Assembly: GCA_022511205.1 (NCBI GenBank)
Contig: JAFLRY010000002.1
Location: forward strand, 1-64,000
Source: Eubacterium sp.
GTDB taxonomy: Bacteria > Bacillota > Clostridia > Oscillospirales > Acutalibacteraceae
DNA length: 64,000 nt
Direction of reading: 5' to 3'
Shown here: in pieces, positions 50,004 through 58,274 of the stretch
How the letters are laid out: every line of letters begins with the position of its first letter
Position numbering within the stretch: the first letter of the stretch is position 1
Notes under the pieces: generated by a model
The model's input: only the letters and a program-made list of their open reading frames with translations
Database searches by the model: none
What the model was told of the DNA's origin: nothing
Made by a program: the position numbers and the translations under genes

Positions 50004-50670
50004 TTGCCTTCAGTCTCCTTTCAAATACACCAAGCAGACGGCTCAGCACGAAGTTGAGCAGGAAATACAGAACGCCTACGATGAGCAAGCACTCCATAGT
50101 TAAATACGTGTTGCCCTTAACGATCAGGTAAGAAGTCATAAGGTCGCCAACGAAGAAAGTAGACGCCAAAGAAGTCTCCTTGATAACGGTAACAAATTCA
50201 TTGCCCAAAGCAGGCAGAATATTTTTAATAGCCTGGGGAAGCACGATACGTCTCATAGTCATAGAGGAAGTAAGCCCTAAGCTGCGCGCGGCCTCCGATT
50301 GTCCGCGGTCTACGGCCTGTATGCCGGAGCGGAACACTTCAGATACATATGCGCCGGAGTTGATAACCAAGCCTATAGCCACGCTACCGAAATCCGATAC
50401 CGTGAAAGGCAAAATCTTCGGCACGAGAAAATAGAATATGTATAACTGAAGCAACAGCGGAGTGCCTCGCACCACCTCAACGAATGCCTTTACTACCCAG
50501 TTCAGCGGTTTGAATCGCGCCATACGGCCCAGACACAAAAACACGCCAAGTATTGAACCCACCGCAACGGTTATGAAGGACAGCAGCAGAGTGTATCCCA
50601 CGCCGGTGATCAGGAACACGTCCCAGTAGTTGCTCAGGATTTTTACGATATTGCCAAAATACTCAGCCAA
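49996..50670 (-). CDS. Amino acid ABC transporter permease
   Basis: [49 protein letters not shown] loop. Confidence 0.95.
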   Translation of the reverse strand: MAEYFGNIVKILSNYWDVFLITGVGYTLLLSFITVAVGSILGVFLCLGRMARFKPLNWVVKAFVEVVRGTPLLLQLYIFYFLVPKILPFTVSDFGSVAIGLVINSGAYVSEVFRSGIQAVDRGQSEAARSLGLTSSMTMRRIVLPQAIKNILPALGNEFVTVIKETSLASTFFVGDLMTSYLIVKGNTYLTMECLLIVGVLYFLLNFVLSRLLGVFERRLKAND

Positions 50671-50696
50671 AGCAGAAACCTCCTTTTACAAAAAAA

Positions 50697-50723
50697 CGCA
50701 CGGTCGGGATTTCCGGCCGTGCG
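50697..50723 (-). terminator. Intercistronic terminator-like hairpin between SBP and permease
   Basis: CGCACGGTCGG/CCGGCCGTGCG then TTTTTTT on minus strand. Confidence 0.65.
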
Positions 50724-50742
50724 GAATGGTTAATATTTCAGA

Positions 50743-51627
50743 TTAATTCTCAACAGCGTTGCCGTCGTCATCATATTCGATCTCAGCAGCAGTATCTATA
50801 CCTGCAAGCTTGCTTGCCTCGTCGTACCACTCGCCGTACAGGCCTGCCTCATAAGCCTTAGCAAGGATTTCATTTACCTTATCAGTCAGATCGTCCGCAC
50901 CCTTTTTAAGAAGGATCAGGTTATTCTCAGCTTTCTCGTCGATCTCAAACTGGAAGCCGCTTTCAACGATGTTTTCGTTACTTGCTGAAATCGCTCTGCC
51001 GTTGCCGCGGGCTACAGCAAGGGCATCAATGTTGCCGTTACGAAGAGCCTCAACAGCAGTTCCGATATCGGTAAAGGTTTTGATTGTGCAATCCTCGGGA
51101 AGCTGAGAGGTGCAAAGATCCATCTGAAGGGAAGCAACCTGTGCGCCAACGGTCAGGCCTGAGAAATCCGAAGCCTGAGTCCACTCGCCCTCGTGCTCCT
51201 TAAGCGTGATGATGACCTGCTCGGTCTCATTATCGCCGGCATAGTAGAAGTCGGAAAGATTATAGTTCTCGGCACGGTCTGCAGTCCATGAGTAGCCGGA
51301 AATGGACATATCAACATTTTCTGTCTGCACCGCAACCTGGCTGGCGTCGAAGCTCATAGGCTTGATAACAAGATCAACACCAAGCTCAGCGGCTATGTAC
51401 TTGGCAAGAGTCACGTCAAAACCAACGTACTGATCCTGGCCGCTTTTAGAGATATCAACGAACTCCATCGGGGAGAAGTCCGGGGAGAGAGATATGGTCA
51501 GCTTGCCGGGGGTTACAAGATTGTAGGGATTGTCTTCTGTGTTAGTGGGCTGTCCGCCGCAGGCAGCAAAAGCAACAACGATCATTAGTGCCAACAGAAC
51601 GCAAAGCAGTTTTTTCATTTTTTTCAT
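50743..51627 (-). CDS. Amino acid ABC transporter substrate-binding lipoprotein
   Basis: Lipobox VVAFAACGG; LTISLSPDFSPMEFVD; VGFDVTLAKYIAAELG. Confidence 0.93.
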   Translation of the reverse strand: MKKMKKLLCVLLALMIVVAFAACGGQPTNTEDNPYNLVTPGKLTISLSPDFSPMEFVDISKSGQDQYVGFDVTLAKYIAAELGVDLVIKPMSFDASQVAVQTENVDMSISGYSWTADRAENYNLSDFYYAGDNETEQVIITLKEHEGEWTQASDFSGLTVGAQVASLQMDLCTSQLPEDCTIKTFTDIGTAVEALRNGNIDALAVARGNGRAISASNENIVESGFQFEIDEKAENNLILLKKGADDLTDKVNEILAKAYEAGLYGEWYDEASKLAGIDTAAEIEYDDDGNAVEN

Positions 51628-51828
51628 TTTAAGTTACCTCGTTTCATAATAAATTATTCTTGTCCTTTGAACGATGGTGATTATAACTCCTCTCTGCCGT
51701 CCTGTCAAGGGTATTTTTGAAAAAATATACATTTTTTATAAATATTTATTAATTTTATTCCGTATTTTGTGTATATTTCGGATGTTTTTATGCATAATAA
51801 TGCATATTCGTATGGGAACGGCAAAAAA

Positions 51829-51852
51829 ACAGGAGGGCTATTGCCCTCCTGT
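51829..51852 (-). terminator. Rho-independent terminator
   Basis: ACAGGAGGGC/GCCCTCCTGT then TTTTTTT on minus strand. Confidence 0.75.
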
Positions 51853-51866
51853 AAATTCGTTAGTTA

Positions 51867-52796
51867 TTATTTGATTGCCTTGAAATACTGATCAATTATA
51901 TTCTGAGCGTTTCTGCCTGTTTCTTCAGGATAGGTAACGATCTGGATCTCAACAAACGTGCTGCCGTCTTTTATGATGCATAACGTTTCCTCTGTATAAT
52001 AATCTCCGTATTCCTCATCCTCAACGGCCTGCGAAATATCAACACAGGTATAGGTCTTGCCTGCGATCTCGCGCTCGTAAACATCAGAAATCTTATAGTT
52101 CGTCTCGTTCTCGTAATAATATTCAGCTTCAGCGCGGGCAAATGCCTCAACGCTCTGCGCGATTTCCGTGGCAGAACCCTTAAAAATGCAAACAGCTAAT
52201 ATTTCTCCGGTGCTGTAATTGTAGATAACCGTTTCATAGTCATCAGGGTTTACGTTGAAATAACTACTCAACTCATCCTCGCTTGCGATCTTGAAATTGC
52301 TGCCCGAAACATCGATATTGAGGTTTAAGGAATCGTTAGTATAGCCTGATAAGGATACGGAGCCATCGGATATTGAAGTTTTGTTATCCAAAACATCAAA
52401 TACGATATCAGCGATTTTAAGACCGAATCTTCCGATGAAGCCCAAAACGATTATAACGGCTAAAACTATCGCCCATACGCGGCCCTTTTTCTTGCCCTTT
52501 CCAACAGGCTCCTGATCTGCGGGAACAGTATATGTATAGGAGCTTGCGCTGCCGGAAGCGTCAGCAGTGGCGGGCTGATAATACTCTCCTCCGCCTACGG
52601 TGTTATCGCCTTCGGGGTTATAATATTCGCCGCCCTGTGCGGGGATTTCCGTGTTATCTGTTTCCGGTTGCGCAGAAGCTTCAACGTTTACCACAGTCTC
52701 CTCCACTGCGCCGCTCTCAAAAGTATCAGCGCCGCATTGGGTGCAGAATCTCGAATCATCATTAATCGATGCTCCGCAATTTTTACATGTTTTCAT
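51867..52796 (-). CDS. Zinc-ribbon membrane-anchored protein
   Basis: MKTCKNCGASINDDSRFCTQCGA; TM VWAIVLAVIIVLGFIGRFGL. Confidence 0.75.
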   Translation of the reverse strand: MKTCKNCGASINDDSRFCTQCGADTFESGAVEETVVNVEASAQPETDNTEIPAQGGEYYNPEGDNTVGGGEYYQPATADASGSASSYTYTVPADQEPVGKGKKKGRVWAIVLAVIIVLGFIGRFGLKIADIVFDVLDNKTSISDGSVSLSGYTNDSLNLNIDVSGSNFKIASEDELSSYFNVNPDDYETVIYNYSTGEILAVCIFKGSATEIAQSVEAFARAEAEYYYENETNYKISDVYEREIAGKTYTCVDISQAVEDEEYGDYYTEETLCIIKDGSTFVEIQIVTYPEETGRNAQNIIDQYFKAIK

Positions 52797-52820
52797 AATA
52801 ATGTATCTCCTTTAAATAAA

Positions 52821-54095
52821 TTATTCGGTAACGCCTTCAGCGCCATTCTTATCAAACATACAAAGAGTTTCGAGCATGATCTCTATGCCGACCTCGATGC
52901 AATCGGGGCGGAGGTTTTCGGGTGTGTCAAGACGGGTATGATAATACCTCGGGGGAGCGGGATCCATAGCCGCAAGACCTGTTGCGGGAATGCCCGCCTG
53001 TGTGAAGGAAGCCGCGTCACAGGCGCCGATATATATTGATTCATATTTAACGTCAAAACCGCAGTTGGCGCAAGCGTCGTGAACCATCTCTTTAACGCCC
53101 TTATGGTGCTTGATCGTGCCGGAAAGGTCGCGGTCATAAACGGCAAGCGTCTCAAGATCGCGGAAGGTATCCATAGCAACTACAGCCGTGGGAACGTCCT
53201 TAAGCTCCTGAAGATGCGCCTTAACGTACGCCTTGGAACCGCGAAGACCCGCTTCCTCTGAGCCTGAGCAGATCATAACGACCTCAGTATTCTCAAAGCG
53301 AACGTCCGCCTCGGCAAGCGCCTTGATCGCGCCCATTCCAACGTAGCAGCCGGAAAGGTTATCGGAAGCGCCGGGAACGGATTTCGTCCAGCTCTGGAAG
53401 AATATGAACGAGAGTTCAAAGGGTATGAAAATTATAGAAATAACGAAGAATACTACGAACAGCGTATGCGCCGCGGGGATATCCTTGGCAGCAAAGGTGC
53501 CGCCGTTTACCGCGCCTACGATGATACCGATAACGGCAATAATAGTTTGAACAACAAGACCTATAACCGCGGGGATCTCAACGAGCAGCTTTGCCTGAAG
53601 GCCGCCGATAAGATAGTTGATCGTCCACTCAAACTGAGAATCGGAGTGACCGATCATGATGATACGCTTTTTAACTTCGCCGGTGGGTTTACGAACGGCA
53701 ACCATATTATGGGAGGTCTGCTTCGGGAAAAGAAAATCATCAAACTGCTTATACATAAGAAATTCAAATATAAGCGGAACGAACGCGAGAATGCAGAGAA
53801 CGAGAGCGATGATGGGACTTGCGAACCAGTTTACGAAAACGCTGGCCACGCCGCAGCAAACGGTGAACGGGATAAATCCCATAAAGCCCTGGCGATGAAG
53901 CGTGAACGCCTCGATATTCGTTTCGTCGCAATAGTTTTTCATATCCTTTTCAAACCACTTTTGCGCGCGAAGCTCCTCAGGAGAACCCGGCTTACGGGGG
54001 CCGATCTTATTGCAGATCTTCGTTATGCCCTTTACAGCATACTCTGTCTGGCGCTTGATATCAAATTTATCGCTGTATTCAAGTGCAATTTTCAT
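52821..54095 (-). CDS. M28 family metallopeptidase, membrane-associated
   Basis: IIMIGHSDSQ, SGCYVGMGAIKAL, VVMICSGSEEAGLRGS, IYIGACDAASFTQAGIPATG. Confidence 0.85.
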   Translation of the reverse strand: MKIALEYSDKFDIKRQTEYAVKGITKICNKIGPRKPGSPEELRAQKWFEKDMKNYCDETNIEAFTLHRQGFMGFIPFTVCCGVASVFVNWFASPIIALVLCILAFVPLIFEFLMYKQFDDFLFPKQTSHNMVAVRKPTGEVKKRIIMIGHSDSQFEWTINYLIGGLQAKLLVEIPAVIGLVVQTIIAVIGIIVGAVNGGTFAAKDIPAAHTLFVVFFVISIIFIPFELSFIFFQSWTKSVPGASDNLSGCYVGMGAIKALAEADVRFENTEVVMICSGSEEAGLRGSKAYVKAHLQELKDVPTAVVAMDTFRDLETLAVYDRDLSGTIKHHKGVKEMVHDACANCGFDVKYESIYIGACDAASFTQAGIPATGLAAMDPAPPRYYHTRLDTPENLRPDCIEVGIEIMLETLCMFDKNGAEGVTE

Positions 54096-54168
54096 AAGGC
54101 TATATCCTCCAAATATCAATATATTTTATTTTATCATAAAAAAATAATTAATACAACTATTAAAATCC

Positions 54169-54930
54169 TTACTTGGAATTTTTTTCATATATGAGCCTGA
54201 GGCCTTCTATCAGAAGGTCGTCATCAACGATAACATCCAGAGTAGTTGCCTTAGCGATCGCTCGTCCCAGTCCGCCGGTTACGATAACTGTAGCCTTTTC
54301 TCCGAGCTCCTCTTCAAATCTTGCCACAAGCCCCTCAAGCATTGCCGCCGTGCCTATTACAGAGCCGCCCTTCATAGCGTCGATCGTATTTTTACCTATC
54401 ATTCTTGAGGGGGCGGATATATCTATCTGCGGCAGCTGAGCCGTTCCGCTTGAAAGGGCATTTATGGCAGTTTTTACTCCGCACATAATAACGCCGCCCA
54501 GATGCGCTCCGTTTCTGTCAATAACGGAAGCGGTGGTAGCCGTGCCGAAATCAAATACGATCGCGGGAAGCGGATATTTGTTGATCACCGCAACGTCCCC
54601 CACGACGATATCTGCACCCAACTCCGAGGGATTATCGATTTTGATATTGAGCCCCGTTTTTATTCCGGGACCGACCACTAACGCGTCAACCCCGCAGACC
54701 AGCTTTATCCCCTTCAAAAGCGTTCTGATCAGCGCGGGAACAACGCTTGATATGATCGCTCCGTCAATATCCGTTACACCGTTGATATCCAAAAAAGCTT
54801 TGAGCTTCATTGAATACTCCACGTCCGTTTGATTTATATCGGTTGAAAGCCTGCCGGAGCAGACCATTTTTTCTCCGTCCAGCACGCCTAAAACGATATT
54901 CGTGTTCCCCACGTCAACTGCAAGCAGCAT
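54169..54930 (-). CDS. coaX: Type III pantothenate kinase
   Basis: MLLAVDVGNTNIVLGVLDG; IVFDFGTATTASVID; VIVTGGLGRAIAKAT. Confidence 0.96.
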   Translation of the reverse strand: MLLAVDVGNTNIVLGVLDGEKMVCSGRLSTDINQTDVEYSMKLKAFLDINGVTDIDGAIISSVVPALIRTLLKGIKLVCGVDALVVGPGIKTGLNIKIDNPSELGADIVVGDVAVINKYPLPAIVFDFGTATTASVIDRNGAHLGGVIMCGVKTAINALSSGTAQLPQIDISAPSRMIGKNTIDAMKGGSVIGTAAMLEGLVARFEEELGEKATVIVTGGLGRAIAKATTLDVIVDDDLLIEGLRLIYEKNSK

Positions 54931-54965
54931 ATTATCACTCCGCATTTCTTAATTTAATACATCCA

Positions 54966-54994
54966 TTATAGTATAGAATCTTATATTTGTAAAT
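54966..54994 (-). promoter_or_regulatory. coaX promoter
   Basis: Minus strand TTTACA (54989-54994), 17 bp, TATAAT (54966-54971). Confidence 0.7.
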
Positions 54995-55029
54995 AAAAGA
55001 ACGCCTTAACGCGCCATCTTTTTACTGAA

Positions 55030-55136
55030 ACAGAAAGAAGAAAGCCGCTGTATAACACAGCGGCTTTCCCTCTTTCTATAACAAACTATAGGAGGACAAG
55101 ATACTCAGGAACGGTTGCGGCTCCGTTCCTGAGTGT
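55030..55136 (-). ncRNA. Candidate ~107-nt small RNA
   Basis: Promoter at 55143-55171; 5' hairpin ACTCAGGAACGG/CCGTTCCTGAGT (55103-55134); linker with CCTCCT (55090-55095); terminator-like stem AAAGCCGCTGT/ACAGCGGCTTT (55041-55067), flanks AGAAAGA/TCTTTCT. Confidence 0.6.
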
Positions 55137-55142
55137 ATGATC

Positions 55143-55171
55143 ATTATATTATATATTTAACAATTTGTCAA
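55143..55171 (-). promoter_or_regulatory. Consensus sigma-A promoter driving the candidate sRNA
   Basis: Minus strand TTGACA (55166-55171), 17 bp, TATAAT (55143-55148). Confidence 0.85.
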
Positions 55172-55261
55172 GAGCTGTGAGGAAAAATTTTTGTTATTAT
55201 TTACAAAATGTGCCATAAATCCTAAAAAAAGGCCCTAAAAAAAATCAATGATTAAATCAAG

Positions 55262-55290
55262 TTGACAAAGAACAAATGTTTGACTAATAT
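55262..55290 (+). promoter_or_regulatory. Consensus sigma-A promoter
   Basis: TTGACA (55262-55267), 17 bp, TAATAT (55285-55290). Confidence 0.8.
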
Positions 55291-55296
55291 AAGGCT

Positions 55297-55455
55297 TGTA
55301 GACGAAAACCGCCCATTCCGATACTGTCAAACTCATACGAAATACCTTACGGAGACAAAATCCCGCTCCCGCCGATGCCGCAAAGCAAGAACGCCCTAAG
55401 CCCCTTCGCTCCGTAAGGTATTATATTATTCTATATAATAAGAAAGGACAAAGCT
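55297..55455 (+). promoter_or_regulatory. Structured 5' leader with long-range stem
   Basis: AATACCTTACGGAG (55341-55354) perfectly complementary to CTCCGTAAGGTATT (55409-55422), enclosing ~54 nt. Confidence 0.55.
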
Positions 55456-55656
55456 ATGACTATTGAAGAATTAGCCGAGGAATACCGCGGTCAATACGAG
55501 GTTTTAAGCGCGAAAATAGACGGGCTCCGTCCACTTCTATATGTCTATACCGGCGAGGATCTTTACCTGCTTAGAAAGCGGATAAAAATATATTATGATA
55601 TGGCGTATGAATGCAAAAGAATCTCGAAAATGCTTACTGATTATTACGTGGACTGA
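55456..55656 (+). CDS. Small (66 aa) conserved-looking helical protein
   Basis: RBS AAAGGAC; charged helical sequence; followed 12 nt later by an HTH ORF. Confidence 0.6.
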   Translation: MTIEELAEEYRGQYEVLSAKIDGLRPLLYVYTGEDLYLLRKRIKIYYDMAYECKRISKMLTDYYVD

Positions 55657-55667
55657 GGTGTGCCTAA

Positions 55668-55996
55668 TGATGGATTTAATAGATTCTTACTATTCGGGAG
55701 ACGATCGCGATTCAGGCGATCTTGATTCTCAAAAGGTCAGCAGAAGCGCAATATCAAGCGTGCTTCCGCTGATACTGAAAAATGATCTTACCAACCGCCA
55801 GCGTGATTGCCTGAAGATGAAATATGTGGACGAGCTGAATCAGGCAGAAATAGCAAAGCGGCTGGGTCTTTCCCAACCCACCGTTTGCAGGCATATCGCC
55901 ATGGCAAAGAGCATCGTAAACAACAGGCTTTCCTATTGTCTCGTGGTGCTCAACCGCGCAAACAATATGTGGATAAACTGGGAAAATTCGCACTAA
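55668..55996 (+). CDS. Sigma-70 region 4-like HTH DNA-binding protein
   Basis: LTNRQRDCLKMKYVDELNQAEIAKRLGLSQPTVCRHIAMAKSIV. Confidence 0.7.
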
Positions 55997-56094
55997 ATTC
56001 GGCAAAGCAAATGAATTCACAGATCCCAAAGCGCCGAAATTCAGCACTCACTGACGATTTAGAAATTGCTTTGCCTATATAAACAACTGATACG

Positions 56095-56135
56095 AAAACG
56101 GCTGTTCTGAGGGATCACACGATCCACCGTTTTTA
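56095..56135 (+). terminator. Probable terminator of the HTH gene
   Basis: AAAACGG ... GGATC/GATCC ... CCGTTTTT nested hairpin. Confidence 0.5.
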
Positions 56136-56144
56136 ACAAGTTGG

Positions 56145-56185
56145 AAAGCACACCTTTCTATTTTATGAAAAGTGTGCTTTTTTGT
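56145..56185. terminator. Terminator between convergent genes
   Basis: AAAGCACAC/GTGTGCTTT + TTTT. Confidence 0.7.
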
Positions 56186-56968
56186 TTATTGAAAAATAGC
56201 TTGTATGAACTTGTATGCATAGAAAAACACGTACATCACCGGCTGATGGGCAAGGTAGATCCAAAAGCTGTATTTCCCCGATTTCTGCAAGAATCTACTG
56301 TGGCTTTTGTACGCCGCTTCCGGGAAGTCGCCGTTGGCCGCGTATTTCCCTATGAACGCGCCGAACAAAAACAGAAACAGCCACGGAAGCAAAGCAAAAT
56401 AATCGGCGGACGTAAAAGTTCTCGAATAAAAACCGAGGGGGCAAAGCCAGTCGCTTTGATATAGGATATCCGGAAGCGTTATCAAGCCGAACAGCAGCGT
56501 TTTCTTTGAAATATTATAGGTGGCAAGAAACAGAAACGCGCATACAGTCAAGCCGATTTTCGTATTTATCTTATCGAGCAGGGGTGTTAACAGCCCGGTT
56601 ATTATCATACAGCATCCGAGGCAGGAAAGAATACCGAAATAAATTTCCGCTCCCGTGATCCCCATAAGCGGCATGATGACTGCGGACACCAACGTTACTG
56701 CCAGACCGCCGCCCAAAACAACAGCGCCTCTGCGAATCGTATTGCGCGACAGGCGCGAGCATATCCCCGAGGTAACGATAAACGCCGCCCAGAAAAAAGG
56801 CTGAAAAACACAAAGGGCGTTAAAGACCTTGTAGCCGAAATCATATCCGAGAACAAAGCCTATATTGTAAAACATATGGTGGAATACCATACATATTATT
56901 GCGAAGCCGCGTATCTCATCAAGAAGCAGAATACGCCTTGCGCCGTCCTTCAATAAAATCACCCGCAT
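56186..56968 (-). CDS. DUF1624/HGSNAT-like acyltransferase-fold membrane protein
   Basis: RILLLDEIRGFAIICMVFHHMFYNIGF start motif; multiple TM; C-term FWIYLAHQPVMYVFFY. Confidence 0.75.
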   Translation of the reverse strand: MRVILLKDGARRILLLDEIRGFAIICMVFHHMFYNIGFVLGYDFGYKVFNALCVFQPFFWAAFIVTSGICSRLSRNTIRRGAVVLGGGLAVTLVSAVIMPLMGITGAEIYFGILSCLGCCMIITGLLTPLLDKINTKIGLTVCAFLFLATYNISKKTLLFGLITLPDILYQSDWLCPLGFYSRTFTSADYFALLPWLFLFLFGAFIGKYAANGDFPEAAYKSHSRFLQKSGKYSFWIYLAHQPVMYVFFYAYKFIQAIFQ

Positions 56969-57074
56969 TTCCGAGAAAATATTCTAACACATATCAGCAT
57001 TTATTTCAAATTATTGTATTCATTATTTTTTTATGTTATACTGTTATAAATATTTTACAGATATTCTTTAAGGC

Positions 57075-58274
57075 GTGAATAAGATGAGATATAAAAATGT
57101 GATATTTGATTTTGACGGCACATTATGCGACACGGGCATTGGCATAATGAAAAGCGCTAAATATGCCCTTGAAAGCTTTGGGTATTCCGTTGGCGAAGAT
57201 TTCAAAGAACTCAGCTGCTTTATCGGCCCTCCCCTGCTGGTGACCTTTCAGGAAAAATACGGCGCTCAGCCTCAGGAGGCTGAGGAGCTGGTAAAAAAAT
57301 ACCGCGAAAGATATACCGATATCGGGCTTTTTGAAAGCGAGCTTTATGACGGAATGATCGATCTGCTGAGCGGACTGAAAAAAGGCGGCTTTAAAATCGG
57401 TATTGCCTCATCAAAGCCGCAGATTTTCGTGGAAAGACTATTGGAGCATTTTGAAATTCTCGATTATTTTGACGCCGTTTGCGGTGTTACGTTTGACGCG
57501 GACTGCGTGCCGAAATCTGATATAATCGCCGCCTGTATGGAAAAGCTGAACGCCATCGCCGATGACACACTTATGGTGGGCGACAAACGCTTTGATATTG
57601 AGGGCGCAAGGCTGGACGGCATAGACAGCGCCGGCGTGCTTTGGGGCTACGGCACGAAATTTGAGCTTATTGAGGCAAGCGCAAAATTCATCGCAGAAAA
57701 GCCCTCCGATATCGAATCCATCGCCCTCGGCTTTTTTGAGCAGACCGAGGAGGTAAGCGGCATTTTCAGCGGCAGGATCATAACCGTGCATGAGGATACC
57801 GTTATGCTAGTAGACGGCTCACTGGCAAAGCGTGAACTGGTGGATCACCCCGGAGGTGTGGCGATCGTGCCGTTGACCGATAAGGGCGAGGTGCTTATGG
57901 TGCGCCAATTCAGAGCGCCGTATAAGGAAACGATCTACGAAATACCCGCAGGCAAGCTGGAGCGTGGCGAAGACCCCCGCGAGGCGGGAATCCGCGAGCT
58001 TGAAGAGGAGTGCGGCGTTACTGCTGAAAGCTTTTTTGAGCTGGGAGAGATCTATCCCACGCCCGGATACTGCAGTGAGATCATCAGAATTTACGGCGCG
58101 ACGGGGCTTAAATTCGGCGAGCAGTCCCTTGATGAGGACGAATTTCTTGATGTTTACTCCGTACCCCTTGAAACGGCCTTTGAAAAATGTATGAGCGGCG
58201 AATTCAAGGATGCTAAAACCATAGTTGGAATATTTAAGATCAGGGAAATGAGACGAAATGGCAGCTTATCTTGA
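57075..58274 (+). CDS. Fusion of HAD-superfamily phosphatase and NUDIX (ADP-ribose pyrophosphatase-like) domains
   Basis: N-term VIFDFDGTLCDTG, MVGDKRFDIEGA; C-term NUDIX box GxxxxxREAxxEExGV (GKLERGEDPREAGIRELEEECGVT). Confidence 0.9.
   Translation: MNKMRYKNVIFDFDGTLCDTGIGIMKSAKYALESFGYSVGEDFKELSCFIGPPLLVTFQEKYGAQPQEAEELVKKYRERYTDIGLFESELYDGMIDLLSGLKKGGFKIGIASSKPQIFVERLLEHFEILDYFDAVCGVTFDADCVPKSDIIAACMEKLNAIADDTLMVGDKRFDIEGARLDGIDSAGVLWGYGTKFELIEASAKFIAEKPSDIESIALGFFEQTEEVSGIFSGRIITVHEDTVMLVDGSLAKRELVDHPGGVAIVPLTDKGEVLMVRQFRAPYKETIYEIPAGKLERGEDPREAGIRELEEECGVTAESFFELGEIYPTPGYCSEIIRIYGATGLKFGEQSLDEDEFLDVYSVPLETAFEKCMSGEFKDAKTIVGIFKIREMRRNGSLS

Noticed and set aside
55440-56080. Possible prophage or integrative element remnant around the HTH pair
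   Set aside because: No integrase, terminase, capsid, relaxase or att-like direct repeats seen in the flanking genes.
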